Below, piece after piece: positions 24,152 to 36,900 of a stretch of 64,000 bases of DNA. Numbering within the stretch: the first letter of the stretch is position 1; each line of letters starts with the position of its first letter. This DNA comes from Argopecten irradians (lineage: Eukaryota > Mollusca > Bivalvia > Pectinida > Pectinidae), in assembly GCF_041381155.1 (NCBI RefSeq), contig NC_091136.1:49466284-49530283 (forward strand), given 5' to 3'. The notes below the pieces were generated by a model, which did no database searches, was not told where the DNA came from, and worked only from the letters and a program-made list of their open reading frames with translations. Position numbers and translations under genes: made by a program.

Positions 24152-26209
24152 CTACAGACATTCACGTGGAGGAATGAAAACATTAGGATCAGCAATTCCA
24201 ATATTGACGTCAAACATTCTGCAAAGAAAAGATATTATTTTAATGACAGTTTGACATTCATCGTTTTCAAACTAATATTGATTCTAATACTCTTGAAGTA
24301 ATGAAATAATAATGCATTGAACTTAAAATATTAAGCTAATGCGTTTATAAATTACTTGTCATGTGACTTTTTTATCTAATTTATCGCAATTACTTATCAT
24401 TTATTGAGCTTCTCTATGCAAAATGTGTCTTTAAAATCAGAAGAGATGATTCCCTTACGTTTGTTGAACAAATCCAGTCCTTTCGCTGTAGTATCCGAAC
24501 TCGATCGGCATACAGTTTGGGACAGTAGACACACCAAAGAACCTTGCACCAGTAGACCTGAAGGTACCCTTAAAGTTCTCCACGACCATGAACTCTCCGG
24601 GGATACCGGCAGCTCCGATAGTGGCCTCGCCCTCGAACTCGGCCTCGCGGGGAATACCACGGGGGATGAATGGCTCGGTCAGGTTAGTGACGTTACACTT
24701 CCTCGTCTTCAGGTTCAAGATGTATCCCTTACCCTACAAGTTAAATGACAAACCTCTGCAATAGACATTTTTCGATGCCAGTGTAAACATTAAATTGATT
24801 TTTAAGGAGAATTCATTGCATACGCATTTGCTTAATCTTTTTTTTGCGAATCTAAAACTAAAACTTTGATTTCAGAAACTTTTTTAATAAATCAAAATGC
24901 TAGATTGTAATAGATTTTAAATATTTTAAAACTACCATTTTATTGCACCATTTAAAATTCCTAACAACACACCGTTGTCCCTCTTATGATGTTATATTAA
25001 TACTGTTAGTATACACACTAGCATAGGCAGATTCACATGAAGATATTGGTATTATATAATAATTCAATTTTGCTTGTAACGAGCATTTTCATTGGCTTAA
25101 AAATTTACTTTATCAGCCCATAAAGGAAAAACTGGCGTCGCCATTTGTAACGTTGCTTCTGATTGGCTTAGATAACGGCGTAATGATTTCATAGATAAAA
25201 GAGTCCCAAAATGAATTTTAAATATTGAAGAGATTATCGGTAATAAATTGAATTGTAACGATTAATTTGAATATATTTTTTATGTTATGGAGATATAACA
25301 CAAAATTCTGAGTGTACACTCATCATAAACCGCTTCGCGGTTTATTTAGAGTACACTCAGATTTTTGTGTTATATCTCCATAACATAAAAAATCTATTCA
25401 AGTTAATCCTTAAATAAAACTTTTAGTTTTAATTACATTTACATGTACAATGTAGGTCTAAAAGTGATATACTTACGACATTGTGGAGAAACAAAGTATC
25501 AAAATAATCCCGGTCGGATCCAAACTGGACCTCCTCGATGATTCGTTCTCTCCTCTGTGTCTCGTCATAGCTCACCTTTCCGAACTGAGTGAAGTTCTTG
25601 CTTCTGTCAAGCTTCAAAAGATAGTCATTGGAATTCGTTTAAGACATATATGGTGTACATTTGAAATAAGAAAACAAACAAAAGAGGAGCAATATTGCAT
25701 AGTCATAGCTAAAAATCATAGTAACACTTACTGTCAAAACTCTGGCTTCCCATTGCTTGGGTGATTCTGAAATAGAACCAGATCAAATATAGGATTCCAT
25801 TCCATAAATGCAGTTTACAATGCCGTTACCAAATATATACCATTATAAATTTGGCCCGCACAATAATTAACAAGTATTAAAAGGACGAATTGCCTGTTCA
25901 ATTAATGCTTTTAAAAGTTAGAAGCCCCAAATGTCTTATGTTTGAAATACATTTCAATATTCTGTAATATTGTAAATATATCTCAAAACATATGGTGGTA
26001 AAGCTACGATTCTACATGCATTTCGTTGCAAGTATATTAGTGATTGTCGCATCTAAAGCTGTTTTGCTGATACAATGCACACGTGTTTTGCATTGTTTTA
26101 TTTCAGGTTTCATTTCTGGTAACGTATTGCACTTCAGATATGACTTACCACATGGCCCTTGACAATAGGCAACGCAGGCAAGAGCGCTGATGATGATTAG
26201 GTATTTCAT
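24152..26209 (-). CDS. ependymin-related protein EPDR-4 (5 coding exons)
   Basis: Complete protein of 190 aa with the EPDR-3 plan. Exons: 26149-26209, 25732-25766, 25477-25611, 24459-24733, 24152-24218 (61, 35, 135, 275, 67 nt). The signal peptide starts MKYLIIISALACVAYCQ, then GPC. QWEAR, an NFT site, SYDETQRR, RKCNV, PNCMP and the end MFDVNIGIADP with a final Cys (RECL) follow. A longer upstream open frame exists, but the ATG at 26209 starts a clean signal peptide and matches the paralogs. ATTAAA follows the stop. The intron between exons 3 and 4 holds a palindromic element (25060-25440). As for its sisters, secretion is predicted and the ligand is unknown. Confidence 0.93.
25060..25440. 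repeat. foldback element in EPDR-4 intron
   Basis: Contains an almost perfect hairpin of about 148 bases (25261-25408): ATTTTTTATGTTATGGAGAT on the left pairs with ATCTCCATAACATAAAAAAT on the right. The tip is AACCGCTTCGCGGTT. The part before the hairpin (from TTTTGCTTGTAACGAGC) matches the older copy at 9655-9890. Noncoding. Confidence 0.75.
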
Positions 26210-26274
26210 GGTGAATGGCTTAAATCCTAAACGTGGCTTCCTCAGAGAATGACCGCTTTCAGTTCGTGGTCCTG

Positions 26275-26298
26275 TTATATGCAATGGCTATCTTATCT
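26275..26298 (-). promoter_or_regulatory. EPDR-4 promoter: TATA-like and paired GATA motif
   Basis: AGATAAGATAG on the minus strand (26288-26298) lies about 85 bases before the ATG, with a CATATAAC box (about 26274-26281) just downstream of it. Same arrangement as EPDR-3. Confidence 0.5.
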
Positions 26299-26299
26299 C

Positions 26300-27550
26300 T
26301 TGACCTGTCCAAATGGTTAAACTGACAACTCATAGAGCATGCAGTCGTTTGCTCAGGATTGAAGTATTGTTAGCTTGTAAGGTACCGTTAATACGTTGTT
26401 CACCTTTTTATAAGTATTGTTAATTCATAACTTTGATTTTAATCACGACATCAAGTCAACACAATTTAACTCATGGTGTTTTACTGAATTTTAAAGCTCG
26501 CAGACTATGCAAATCTCATTACTAACTATTAGAGCTGATACTAACATGACAAACAACAGGTGCTTGTGTAACAGGCTTATATTCACTGACCCTTGTCTTT
26601 GGACGATACCACGTCATATACCATCAATGGAATCATTTTGAAAAACTTTACATAAATAGCATAACGTTTGTTAAGTTGAGAAGATAATTTTACATTTTCT
26701 GTATGTTTTACTAAAATGTAATTCCAATCATGACATTTGGATGGTTGCCTGTGGATCAGTTGAATACTGTTTTAATTACATGGTAATCTAGTCCAACTTA
26801 TGCCTTGTTGAAGAGTGTTATAAGAGCTTAATGTATACCCAGAAAAATATGACGAAATATGACGAATCTTCATTTCTAATAATTGCAATAATCTATTAGT
26901 TATACGATGCTATCAGTCCAAGTTCTTCAGGTATACAGAAAACAGACATTCTTATTTCTCTTTTTTTTTACATCTCATTTGAGGTCATATCCATGTGCTC
27001 CAACTGAACAATTATTAATTAATCTTTGAAATACTTTAGTAATGGTTTCTTGTAGCAGGTCACAGATAACACCAATTCTAGGTTTCTTTATACAGCTCGC
27101 TTAAACTAATAATTGTATAACTGTTGGAAGATAATAGACATTACTGATGGAAACATCACCTACAACAACCAGCATTGTCTTAAACCTATGTATATTATGC
27201 TTTGTCACGTTATGTAAATGCATCAAGGACGATTTTCGATCTTTGATAACGACACTGTAACTTTGGCAAGTTGTTTGATATTAATTAAGCTTTCGAACAC
27301 AAAATATTGATACAACACAAAAACAACAAATATATACCATGATTTATTATCAATAAACGGTCATATTTCAACTGATTATTGTGGTTTTGTGTTTTTATTA
27401 CTCTTGTCTTACAGGCGTATCATAGTGGAGGTTCTCTCTCTATATATGTACACATCTGTCGCTATCATTTTGTTAACTGTTGTCTGATACATTCACAGAT
27501 AAAACCACACAGTGACAGATCACATGTGATTTATTTTAGCATTAAGCTCT
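26300..27550. other. spacer between the EPDR and PGGHG blocks
   Basis: About 1.2 kb of AT-rich sequence dividing the two gene families. No gene or clear repeat seen. Confidence 0.45.
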
Positions 27551-27683
27551 CTTCTTATGGAATCTATGGTCTATATAGATCCCATGGCTTTGCGGAAAAT
27601 CTTCATTAATGTGCGTTAGTGTATTATGATATGATTGTCTGCAAAGCTCTGACATCTATAGAGACCATAGATTCCATAGAAAG
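27551..27683. repeat. foldback element downstream of PGGHG-A
   Basis: CTTATGGAATCTATGGTCTA at 27554 is inverted at the right as AGACCATAGATTCCATAGA, with matching inner parts (GGCTTTGCGG and CTGCAAAGC). The arms are about 45 bases around a loop of about 40. Noncoding, roughly 280 bases after the PGGHG-A stop. Confidence 0.7.
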
Positions 27684-27963
27684 ATAGTTTAATATTCATA
27701 TTTACGTAAGTAACTTATTTTGGGGGTCGCCGTAACTTATTCTGGGGTCTCTGCAAAAACGGTTTATCAACGATGATTTAATCAACAAGATGGAACAGCC
27801 GTTTTGACGGTGATCAGTTGACGTTACTATGTCAATATTAGTTACAATGTGGTCACATTTTGGGTATCGGTTATATCCCAATAAACTTCGCTTTGCCTTG
27901 GTAAGTTTATACAGCAAAAGTGGCAAGTGAATGTAAATATTAATCTATGCTATCGCTCTAGGA

Positions 27964-30900
27964 TCAGACCATCATCAATGCGGCTTTACATCGTTGGTAC
28001 CGTACTATAACACCGACGTCCAGTGTTTGTCCTTGTCCAGTTGAGGCTATAACTATCTTCATTTCGTCCATAGCTGCCTTTGTTTGGTTAACCGTCATGT
28101 GTTTACTGTCAAACGTCAAGTCAAAATATCCTCCCAAATAATCCACCCCGGTAATATTGAAGCTGGTCGTGTCCGGAGGCAGAGTTGGGTTAAACTCAAG
28201 TCTGTCCTCAAATATCCTAAAGCCGCCATATCCGAACAGCAGAGACTGTAGGTAGCCACCCATACCCGTTAGGAAGTTTCTGGCGCCTCGTCCTTCCGGC
28301 TCCTCCGACCAGATCTGTAGGTCAAGGGAAATAACCATAACTAGTCTCTATCATTGGATTTTCATGAAACTAATGTGATAAGATTTCGTAAAAATGGATT
28401 ATCAGAAAATACCATAATTAGAATTACATATAACAATAATATGGATCATTATATGACATATTCCTATCAGGTATTGTGGATAAAATCCAAAATACAATAA
28501 AAACAGCACTCGCAATCTACGACATTGACATACACACTGATATCAATCTAGTTGCTCTCAAATTTTAAATTCAAATAATAGTTATTAAACGTTACATTTA
28601 TAAGTTATAATACATACAAATTATATGCTTTCACATTATCATTAATTTCTTAGAGCTGCTATGGTCCAACATAATTGTATAAAGTATTCAATTTTCGTGT
28701 TTCTAATCCTGATAAACAATGTGACAGTTCGTCTTACATAGAATGGGGGAATGACATTCTGGAACTGTCTGTTGAACAGGTCCCTGGCTTTAGCTGTTTC
28801 GTTCAGTTCTAACCAACCCGTGGCAAACATCCCCCATGTCATGGCAGGACCGCCCGGTGTAGCCTGTACAATATAGCGATACACTCAAACTTAAATTGAA
28901 ATTTCTATTCATTATTTCGACTGGTTCTATATAATAGAGATTCTACACACAACATACGAGGCTTATATAAATATCCTCAATATCGATGAAAATATGGTAA
29001 ACATTGGCACATCCACGTAATTTGACAATAATAAAACTAGCCCCACGACCTTAAAACTGTATGGTAAAATTAGTTTATATTTTTCGTCGCTGCAAACAAA
29101 ATACTATCAATTGATATATATCATATTGCTATACAACGACTTTCAAATTGATAGCCTTCGATTCAATAAAGTTCTTTTAATTAAGATAAAGAATGTAACG
29201 ACCAAACCCTCAAGACTGTTTCAAACTTCATTCGGGAAGGAGAGTATCGGGTTAAGCTGTTTTCTGGCCATTCAGTGATAAAACAAAGTACGGTCAGCTA
29301 CATACTGTATGCTATGAAAAACAACCGATTTTTTCCTGAGCTCAAATAAATTTCAGGGGCGAAAGGTCAACAAAAATTTGAAAAATCCTCAAGACACCGT
29401 ATTGAAATATCAGCCAATGCATAACAGTCTATTATTGATTTCCAAAACATTAAAGACAATGTCAACTTTTCGAAATATTTATGCACTGATGTAAGAAAAA
29501 TGTCTTAACAAAACGTTATGCTGAATTCCGCAAAAACAACTATGTAGAACTGTTCATTATGCAACGATATTTTTGTCTTGATTTTCAAATGCCTACCTTT
29601 TCATATATGTTGAGATCGTTTCTCCTGGTGTCCGAAGTCATATCCACCATCAGAGGAAATCCTAGGAGAACGACATCCGCCTGTTTTACTGTTGTGCCTA
29701 GATAATCAAACAAGATGGAGTTCAATCTCCGACACGGACTTCAACAGGTCAAGGGTCACCTGATGGATCACGTCCGTTTTCCACTGGCACTCTTATTTCT
29801 CCCACTCGAAGAAACCTTCCACACTTACATCCGGGCCATCCAAAGGAGTTTTGTAACTCATTTCGCAACCGAAAAAAACATTCGATGTACAATAAAAGTT
29901 TATAGATATCCCCTTTTAAGGAACTGTTTGACATACATGGTATTTTATGAAGATGAAAAATCTATAACATTAAAGATGACACTTTCCAAGTATTGAGTAT
30001 TTGGTCAATTTTTTTTATAGATTTAGCGTCTACCAAGAAATCTTATACAAAGCCTTATTTACAACACTACCTTGAGTGTAAACGTCGAATTCCGGATGCC
30101 ATTTCCCCGTGTCATTAAATGGTATGTATGTATTGTTCGCTATTTCCTCCAATTTCGGGTCTGCTGTCTTGTTTATAAGTGAGAGGGCGTACTTAGGTAG
30201 TAGGAGGCTAATTCTCGCCACACTGTTGGTATAGACAGAGTTATTGACGGGATAGTGGTACTCGTCCGGGGGCATCACATCTATAACAATGGTTTGTAGC
30301 TACCAATTATTTAATATTTATTCCTTTAACAGAATACATGTATTCCGACTTATCACAGAGTCACCTCCCATGTGGGTAGGTATCCATTGTGACGTCATTA
30401 TTTTGTGAGCAAAATTCACATCGTTTTCTCTGAAAAGTATGACGTTACGCTCACAAACATATGATGTCACAATCGATACCTGACTCTAAGGGCAGATAAT
30501 TATGTAATATACAAATACAGAATAACGTTCAATAATTAATGAACTCCAGTTATCATAATGAGATTTATACTTTTCGTGCATGCGATATAAAACCCAGTAT
30601 TTGTTGTGAGTAACTTAATTGAATATCATGTTTAACTTTTATAATATCATTGATGTTTAATATTTTATATTCTATTTATAATATAATGAATATCAAATTA
30701 TTCTAAGCATGGGGTACATTTAATTATGTTTTGTCAACTCATAAATCATATGCATAATGCAATTACCATGTATTTCATAAAGATCTCTGTTGTTGTTATA
30801 TGTCATTCGAGACTTCCAAAATGATGCTATATCCGTGATGAGGTCAGCACCACCCTCGTTTTGGATGAAGTTCTTGTCACGTGTCATCATGATGTACTGT

Positions 30901-33900
30901 TTGAATGCGAAGGCTATGTCACCGGTTACGTGTTGTTCATATTTCGAACATTCGGCAGACGGGCAAACATTCAAACCTGAAATAATAAAATCGATTAGGT
31001 TATTCACTTTTATTTAAGTCTTAAGGCGTACGCACCGAAAACAAAAATGCAAATTAAAACAAAACCAAAAAGAAAATCTAGAAATAAATTTTGAATTAAT
31101 TCCGATGCTTCTTCATTTCATATTTATTATTATGAAATTTCAGCTCAAAACATGGACGTACCAGAGAAGGCCACCTCCCAGGGGTACATTGCCCCTTCAT
31201 ACCCTCGCTGTTTAGCATACTGCTTGGCGGCCGCATGTCTTCTCACTCTCGTTTTGACGAGGTTTTTGCCTTTGTCACTGTACAGAAGTAACAACGACGG
31301 GAACATCCAGATCTCCTGGTCCCAGAACACGTGACCTTCGTAATCCTGAAAAGGTTAACGGTTACATCATGAATACGAAGTGTTTTCTGTTGATCGAAAC
31401 TTAATTACTATCTAAATGTAAATCACAGCTTGATCAAGGCATAAAGGACCTCTTTCACGAACAATGAAAATTTGCCCATGGACCGATTTTATTAAAATTA
31501 AATGTTACATGTTACAACATTTATGCAAACCCTTGAAATACGTTTATAAAATTCAAAAGGTCCCAGGGGTTTGTGCTATGGCAAATTAAAGTTGCCCAGT
31601 AGAGGTGTATGACAGGGTTCCCTTTTTGATCCAAAAAGGTATCAAAATAATGGTTTTATATCATAAGACTGTATTAATTCTTAAGAGTATAAATAATTTC
31701 ATATTATGATCACAAATATGAAGGCAAAATGTAATAAATAAAATTTTGGCTACATTTTAAGAAAAATTTGTAATTTTGGGTGTTTATTTTCGGCCATGTC
31801 AATTATTAACAATGGTGATCACCCACTTCGGGTTGAGTGCACCAAAAATATTTTCTAAAAAGTTGGCTCATTAAGTGGAAAAAATATTGTATAAATTTCA
31901 GAAAAATTGTGGACCGGTACATTTGTCGTTTAAGGTTATGATATTGCAAGGTCTATTTTTAGTTACGTTACATAATGATATGAATATGCCTATTTCGGAT
32001 CATTATTCGCGAATCTAACGGTGTCAACGTTAATATAATATATAATCCAATACTCATCTGTATCGCTTGATATGATTTCAAATTGATTTATTTAGTGATA
32101 CTTTGTAGAAGATTTACATAATCAAAATTACAAAACATTTGGGTGTTTTAAGACCATAATAAGCTGTTTTGCATTTGAAGTAGCTTCACTAATATGTCCT
32201 GATTTTATTTTGTAATTTATTTTTAGAGCAAAGAGTTACCAGGTTACATGGGTCATTTGTTACAAAACTACAGTAGTTCAATTATATGCAGGGCTAACAA
32301 TTCTGATAGATTAACATTTATGTTGATTCATGCTATAACAAATGTAAATCTCATCACTTTTACATTTGTTTTTTAGATTTTAATTTTAATTTGGTCGGGA
32401 AACTCATTTATGTATCATTTCAGATTTAGATACATCATTGCCAAATACTTCTTAACTCTTGCAAAATAACTAACTGAATATAGCCGTTTTAATAATGAAA
32501 ATACATGTTATCCTGACAGTCAGATCATCCAATACCTGATGATTATATGTTATTCTCAATATCATCAGATTTGAATTCCTCTGTTTTGTTGTATTTGTTA
32601 ATTAGTAAATTAGATAGCTTTTCTGAGTATTAGACACTAAATAGCAAAGGATTCGTTAACTCAGTACATGTACAAATGGTTTTTATACTTATGGTAAAGT
32701 AACTGGGTGGCGATGAAAAACGGTTTTTTACAATCATATTATTAACTTGACTTTGAGTTTAGAACTCTATTTGAAATTTTGTTAGATAATATTGAAGTTT
32801 AAGCCTTAAGAACAAACAAATCTCCATAAAAAATGATAATTGGTGGTTATGGTATTAATCGTACAGAGATAATGGAGAAACAGGATAATAAGGGTGTTTG
32901 ATAAAGACTGGAAATTTTTAAGATCCAGTGTATTACTTAAACTGTATGTTACATAGCTTTATGTCACATATAAATCAATTTATTTGGCTCCCCCTGGAAT
33001 GTTATGATTCATGTTGTGATAACCAAATTTCTTATAAAATCAAAAATTTAATACCTGAAATAATTACTTTAAGCAATTTTGATTGATTAATATGATGTGC
33101 TTACGATACAAACAGCTAATTATAAAAAAAAAAACTGTGGATCTCAAAAAACTTTTGACTGTTTCATAAAACCATAAGTGAGATGCATGTTAGTTTTTAA
33201 AAGGAAAAACAAATTAATCTTAGTTAGCCTTTACGGGAATTCATGAAAATTCGAAGAAATTCAAAAACTCGAATTTTAAACTTCTGTTGATAGATCACAT
33301 AATGTTCTGAACAATCTAAATCTATTAAACTGCTAAGAAATACTAGAAATGGTAAAATCGATACAATTTTAAAAGGAAAAAAAATCATTTATCAAATTTG
33401 TCTTTGTTTTTTTTTGGTAATGGTGTGATTTAATGCCATTACCAACACTTTGAAAGCACAATATTTAAAAAAGCAACTACATTGAACATATATGTACCAA
33501 TATACTGAATGTGTGAAAATTAATAAAAACTTGATTCTCTAACATAATAATTTACTCCTACCTATTTTTTTTCTAAATTTTGTTATTATTTACTTTATAT
33601 AAATTTCAGCTATAAATATAAAGAATATTTCTGAGAATGCAGTTGCAATCATCATCTAGCTTGAAAAGGGAATGATAATGCCCTAAATTTCCGAAACACT
33701 TTGTTATTGTTATTCAATATCTTTATTATTCTACAACATATAGGTTATGAAATCATATATTACTTTACATTTAATGTTACCAATGAGTATTAAATAAGAT
33801 TAAGAAATAACTTACTTTGTTTTTCAATTATTTTGATACATTTGGGATTCAAAAGGGAACCCTGTCATACTCCTCTACTGGGCAACTTAAAGGACTAGGT

Positions 33901-36900
33901 ATGGTAAGGGTCTTTTGTGGCCCCCAAATCCGCTATTTTTCAAGTCCTTTATTTCAAGATGTGAATCTTGCATTTCAAATCTTAACTACATACCTGACAT
34001 ATTTGATAGTGCTATTAGGTAATATAACATTTCTAGTTGCCATGGCAACCATTTTTATTATACATAAATTATGCAAAATGTGAAAATTTCATCAAAATTG
34101 GCCTTTTTTATGCAGTTTTTCTTCTAGTTAACATAGAGCGCATTCTAGAACAAAACTTTATATTTCTCAAAATGATGTATTCTACGTGTATGCTAATTCC
34201 CTTTAAATATAAAGTTTGTTCTAGGTTGCGCTCTATTGTTTTTAAAGAAAAACTGTCAACAAATATGCCAAAATTGACCAAATTTTCAAATTTGCATAAT
34301 TTATTCAATGTTACCATGGTTATATAGCAAAAACATACTTTTTGTCAACAAAAATGTTGCTACATGTAACATTTATATTTGATAAAATTGGTTCGTGGGC
34401 AAATTTCCATTGTTCGTGAAAGAGGTCCTTTCAAGAAGGACTGGTCGCTAGCAAATGGTTAAAATGCAATCTGTGGACATAAACCACTAAAGTCACAGTC
34501 TGCATGACTTGAAATCTATTAATACCGCATTATAAATCCAATCAAAATATATAAGGAGCCATCTTTTCAATTAAGACATGCCACAACAAACGTACACAAT
34601 AAACCATACCGTATTCAGGGCTCCATGGGCCAAACCACCAGGTGATATTCCAACAAACGGTTCGTACCCGACCTCATCCGGTACCTCACTCAGTAGGTAG
34701 TACATAGCAGCATAGTTAATCCGGCTCATGTTCTTGTTACCTCCCACATCAATTCTCCCCTTCCGCCAAATTTTGTTTTCCCATGCCTGTGTATGGGAGG
34801 ATTCCAAAATTCCGTTCAGGAAAAAACCAAGTCCTTCGTGTAAAGAAAGCACAATAAGATCATTCATTTCACACACAATGTTCATGGCCCCGATTTCTCG
34901 AAACAAACTTACGTTTTTCATATAAGTTACATAAGGAGAAAATCTTAAATCCTTCATTCAAAAAGAAACTTAAAATGAGTGACATAAGCGCCGTTATTGG
35001 TGATAATATTGAAACGTTATAAATTATTATCAATTTAACAAGATATAAAGATGTTAATTGAGATAAAGAGTGACATGTTTAACATAAGTAATACCTATTT
35101 GGAAATAGTTCAAAGCAGTACGAGGCACGTAATCGATCGATGTTAAAAATAGACGTCGGACGGCCTCGCCAGCAGGAATGGTCAGCGAGTCGGGGACCAG
35201 GGAAGATATAACCATAAATTCTGGTCTGTCCTTGTCATTGTATTCTGCTTCTTTTGTCTTCCCCTGGAACAGGCTGCATTGGTATGGAGTGTATACGGAT
35301 ATTAAAGAAGACGTAAGGACAAGAAGACAATTACATGATATGGATATGGTCTTGTATATATCTCTACCTGTTACAGATGAAAATCATCATTGACTAGTTT
35401 ATAGACAAAATATCAAGTCAGGTACATTCTCAGTTAATATGAATCCGTACAGCATCCAAGCTGAGATCCCCCATTAACACACTTTTTGTTCTTTTAGTTT
35501 AACGTCCTCTTAACAGCAAGGGCTTGAAGTCAATGTCGAGACATCTAAACCACTCTGCCACCGCGGCCCCAACACAGTTGTGTGGTTACCCTACCTGAAA
35601 TCCCTCTGTACATATGGGTGGATACCCTACATGAAATTTACCATTATAACAAAGTTGTGTGGATACCATACCTGAGAGTCCCCAGTACCTACGTGTGGTG
35701 CCCTACCTGAAATCCCCTAGTACCTGTGTGTGGTGCCCTACCTGAAATCCCCCCTGTACCGTGTGTGGTGCTACCTACCTGAAATCCCCCAGTACCTGTG
35801 TGTGGTGCCTAGACCTGAAGTCCCCCAGTACCTATGTGTGGTGCCCTACCTGAAGTCCTCCAGTACCTATGTGTGGTGCCCTACCTGAAATCCCCCAGTA
35901 TATGTGTGTGGTGCCCTACCTGTAGTCCCCCAGTACTTATGTGTGGTGCCCTACCTGAAGTCCCCCAGTATGGTGTAGTTACTAATCACGATGTCATCAC
36001 TGGGTGGACCTTGATCGTGTGAGAGGTTGAGATGTACAGGACCGTCGTATCCGTTAATCACTTCTATCTCAGTAATCATCAGAGTATACAGGAGTTGGTG
36101 AGCGTATGTCTTAAGTGTCACTGTCACATACTCTGACGTATACTGCTCGATGTACAAACCTTTGTATTGGAGAGATATGAAAACATTTACATATCAAAAT
36201 CATTTAACCTCATTGTAATAAAGATCCAATTAAGAAATTACATGTATATCCGACGTCTAAACAAAAAGATTTTTTTATTGTTTTCTATTTTGGTTTTTAG
36301 CATGGATCCATATGTAAAGTAGAATATAATAAAGAGTGTCCATTTACAAAAGTAGAAGAAACTACATGAAGAGAACGAAATCAAGAACTGAACTGGGAAA
36401 TCCATCGGAAACTTGTTATTGAGATGCACATGTGAACTTAAAGACTAGCAAATGGTTTTATGATATAGATGTAGGATAAAGAAATACATTATGTTTCAAA
36501 AGTGGAATGCGGTGTTTTATTTGGTTATGCATAACATACCCCTGCCGACGTCCAGTGTGTAATTACTAGTGTTAACGTCGAAGTCGAATCCCGTGATACT
36601 GACAGAGGAATTGGCCTGGAGTCTGGCTCTGTGACTTGTTATATTGTAACCATTGTACAGACCACTCATATACATCGTGTCGCTATGGACAACCGTAGCC
36701 ACGTGACCATTACAAACTGTTGGCATTGACTCGGCATCCGGTAGTCTAAAAGATGAAGATATTTTCTGTTTGTACTACATTGCAAGTACTGATTTTCTCG
36801 AATGTTTACATAATACCGAATGGTTAAATTATCTTTCACTTATGCGAAAACATTTTACCAAATATAAACTTATGTCAAATAAGAACAGTAGATACATATA

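Noticed and set aside
24397-24748. Two further open frames over EPDR-4 exon 4
   Set aside because: They are antisense or shifted-frame shadows of the real exon, which alone fits the splice sites and family sequence.
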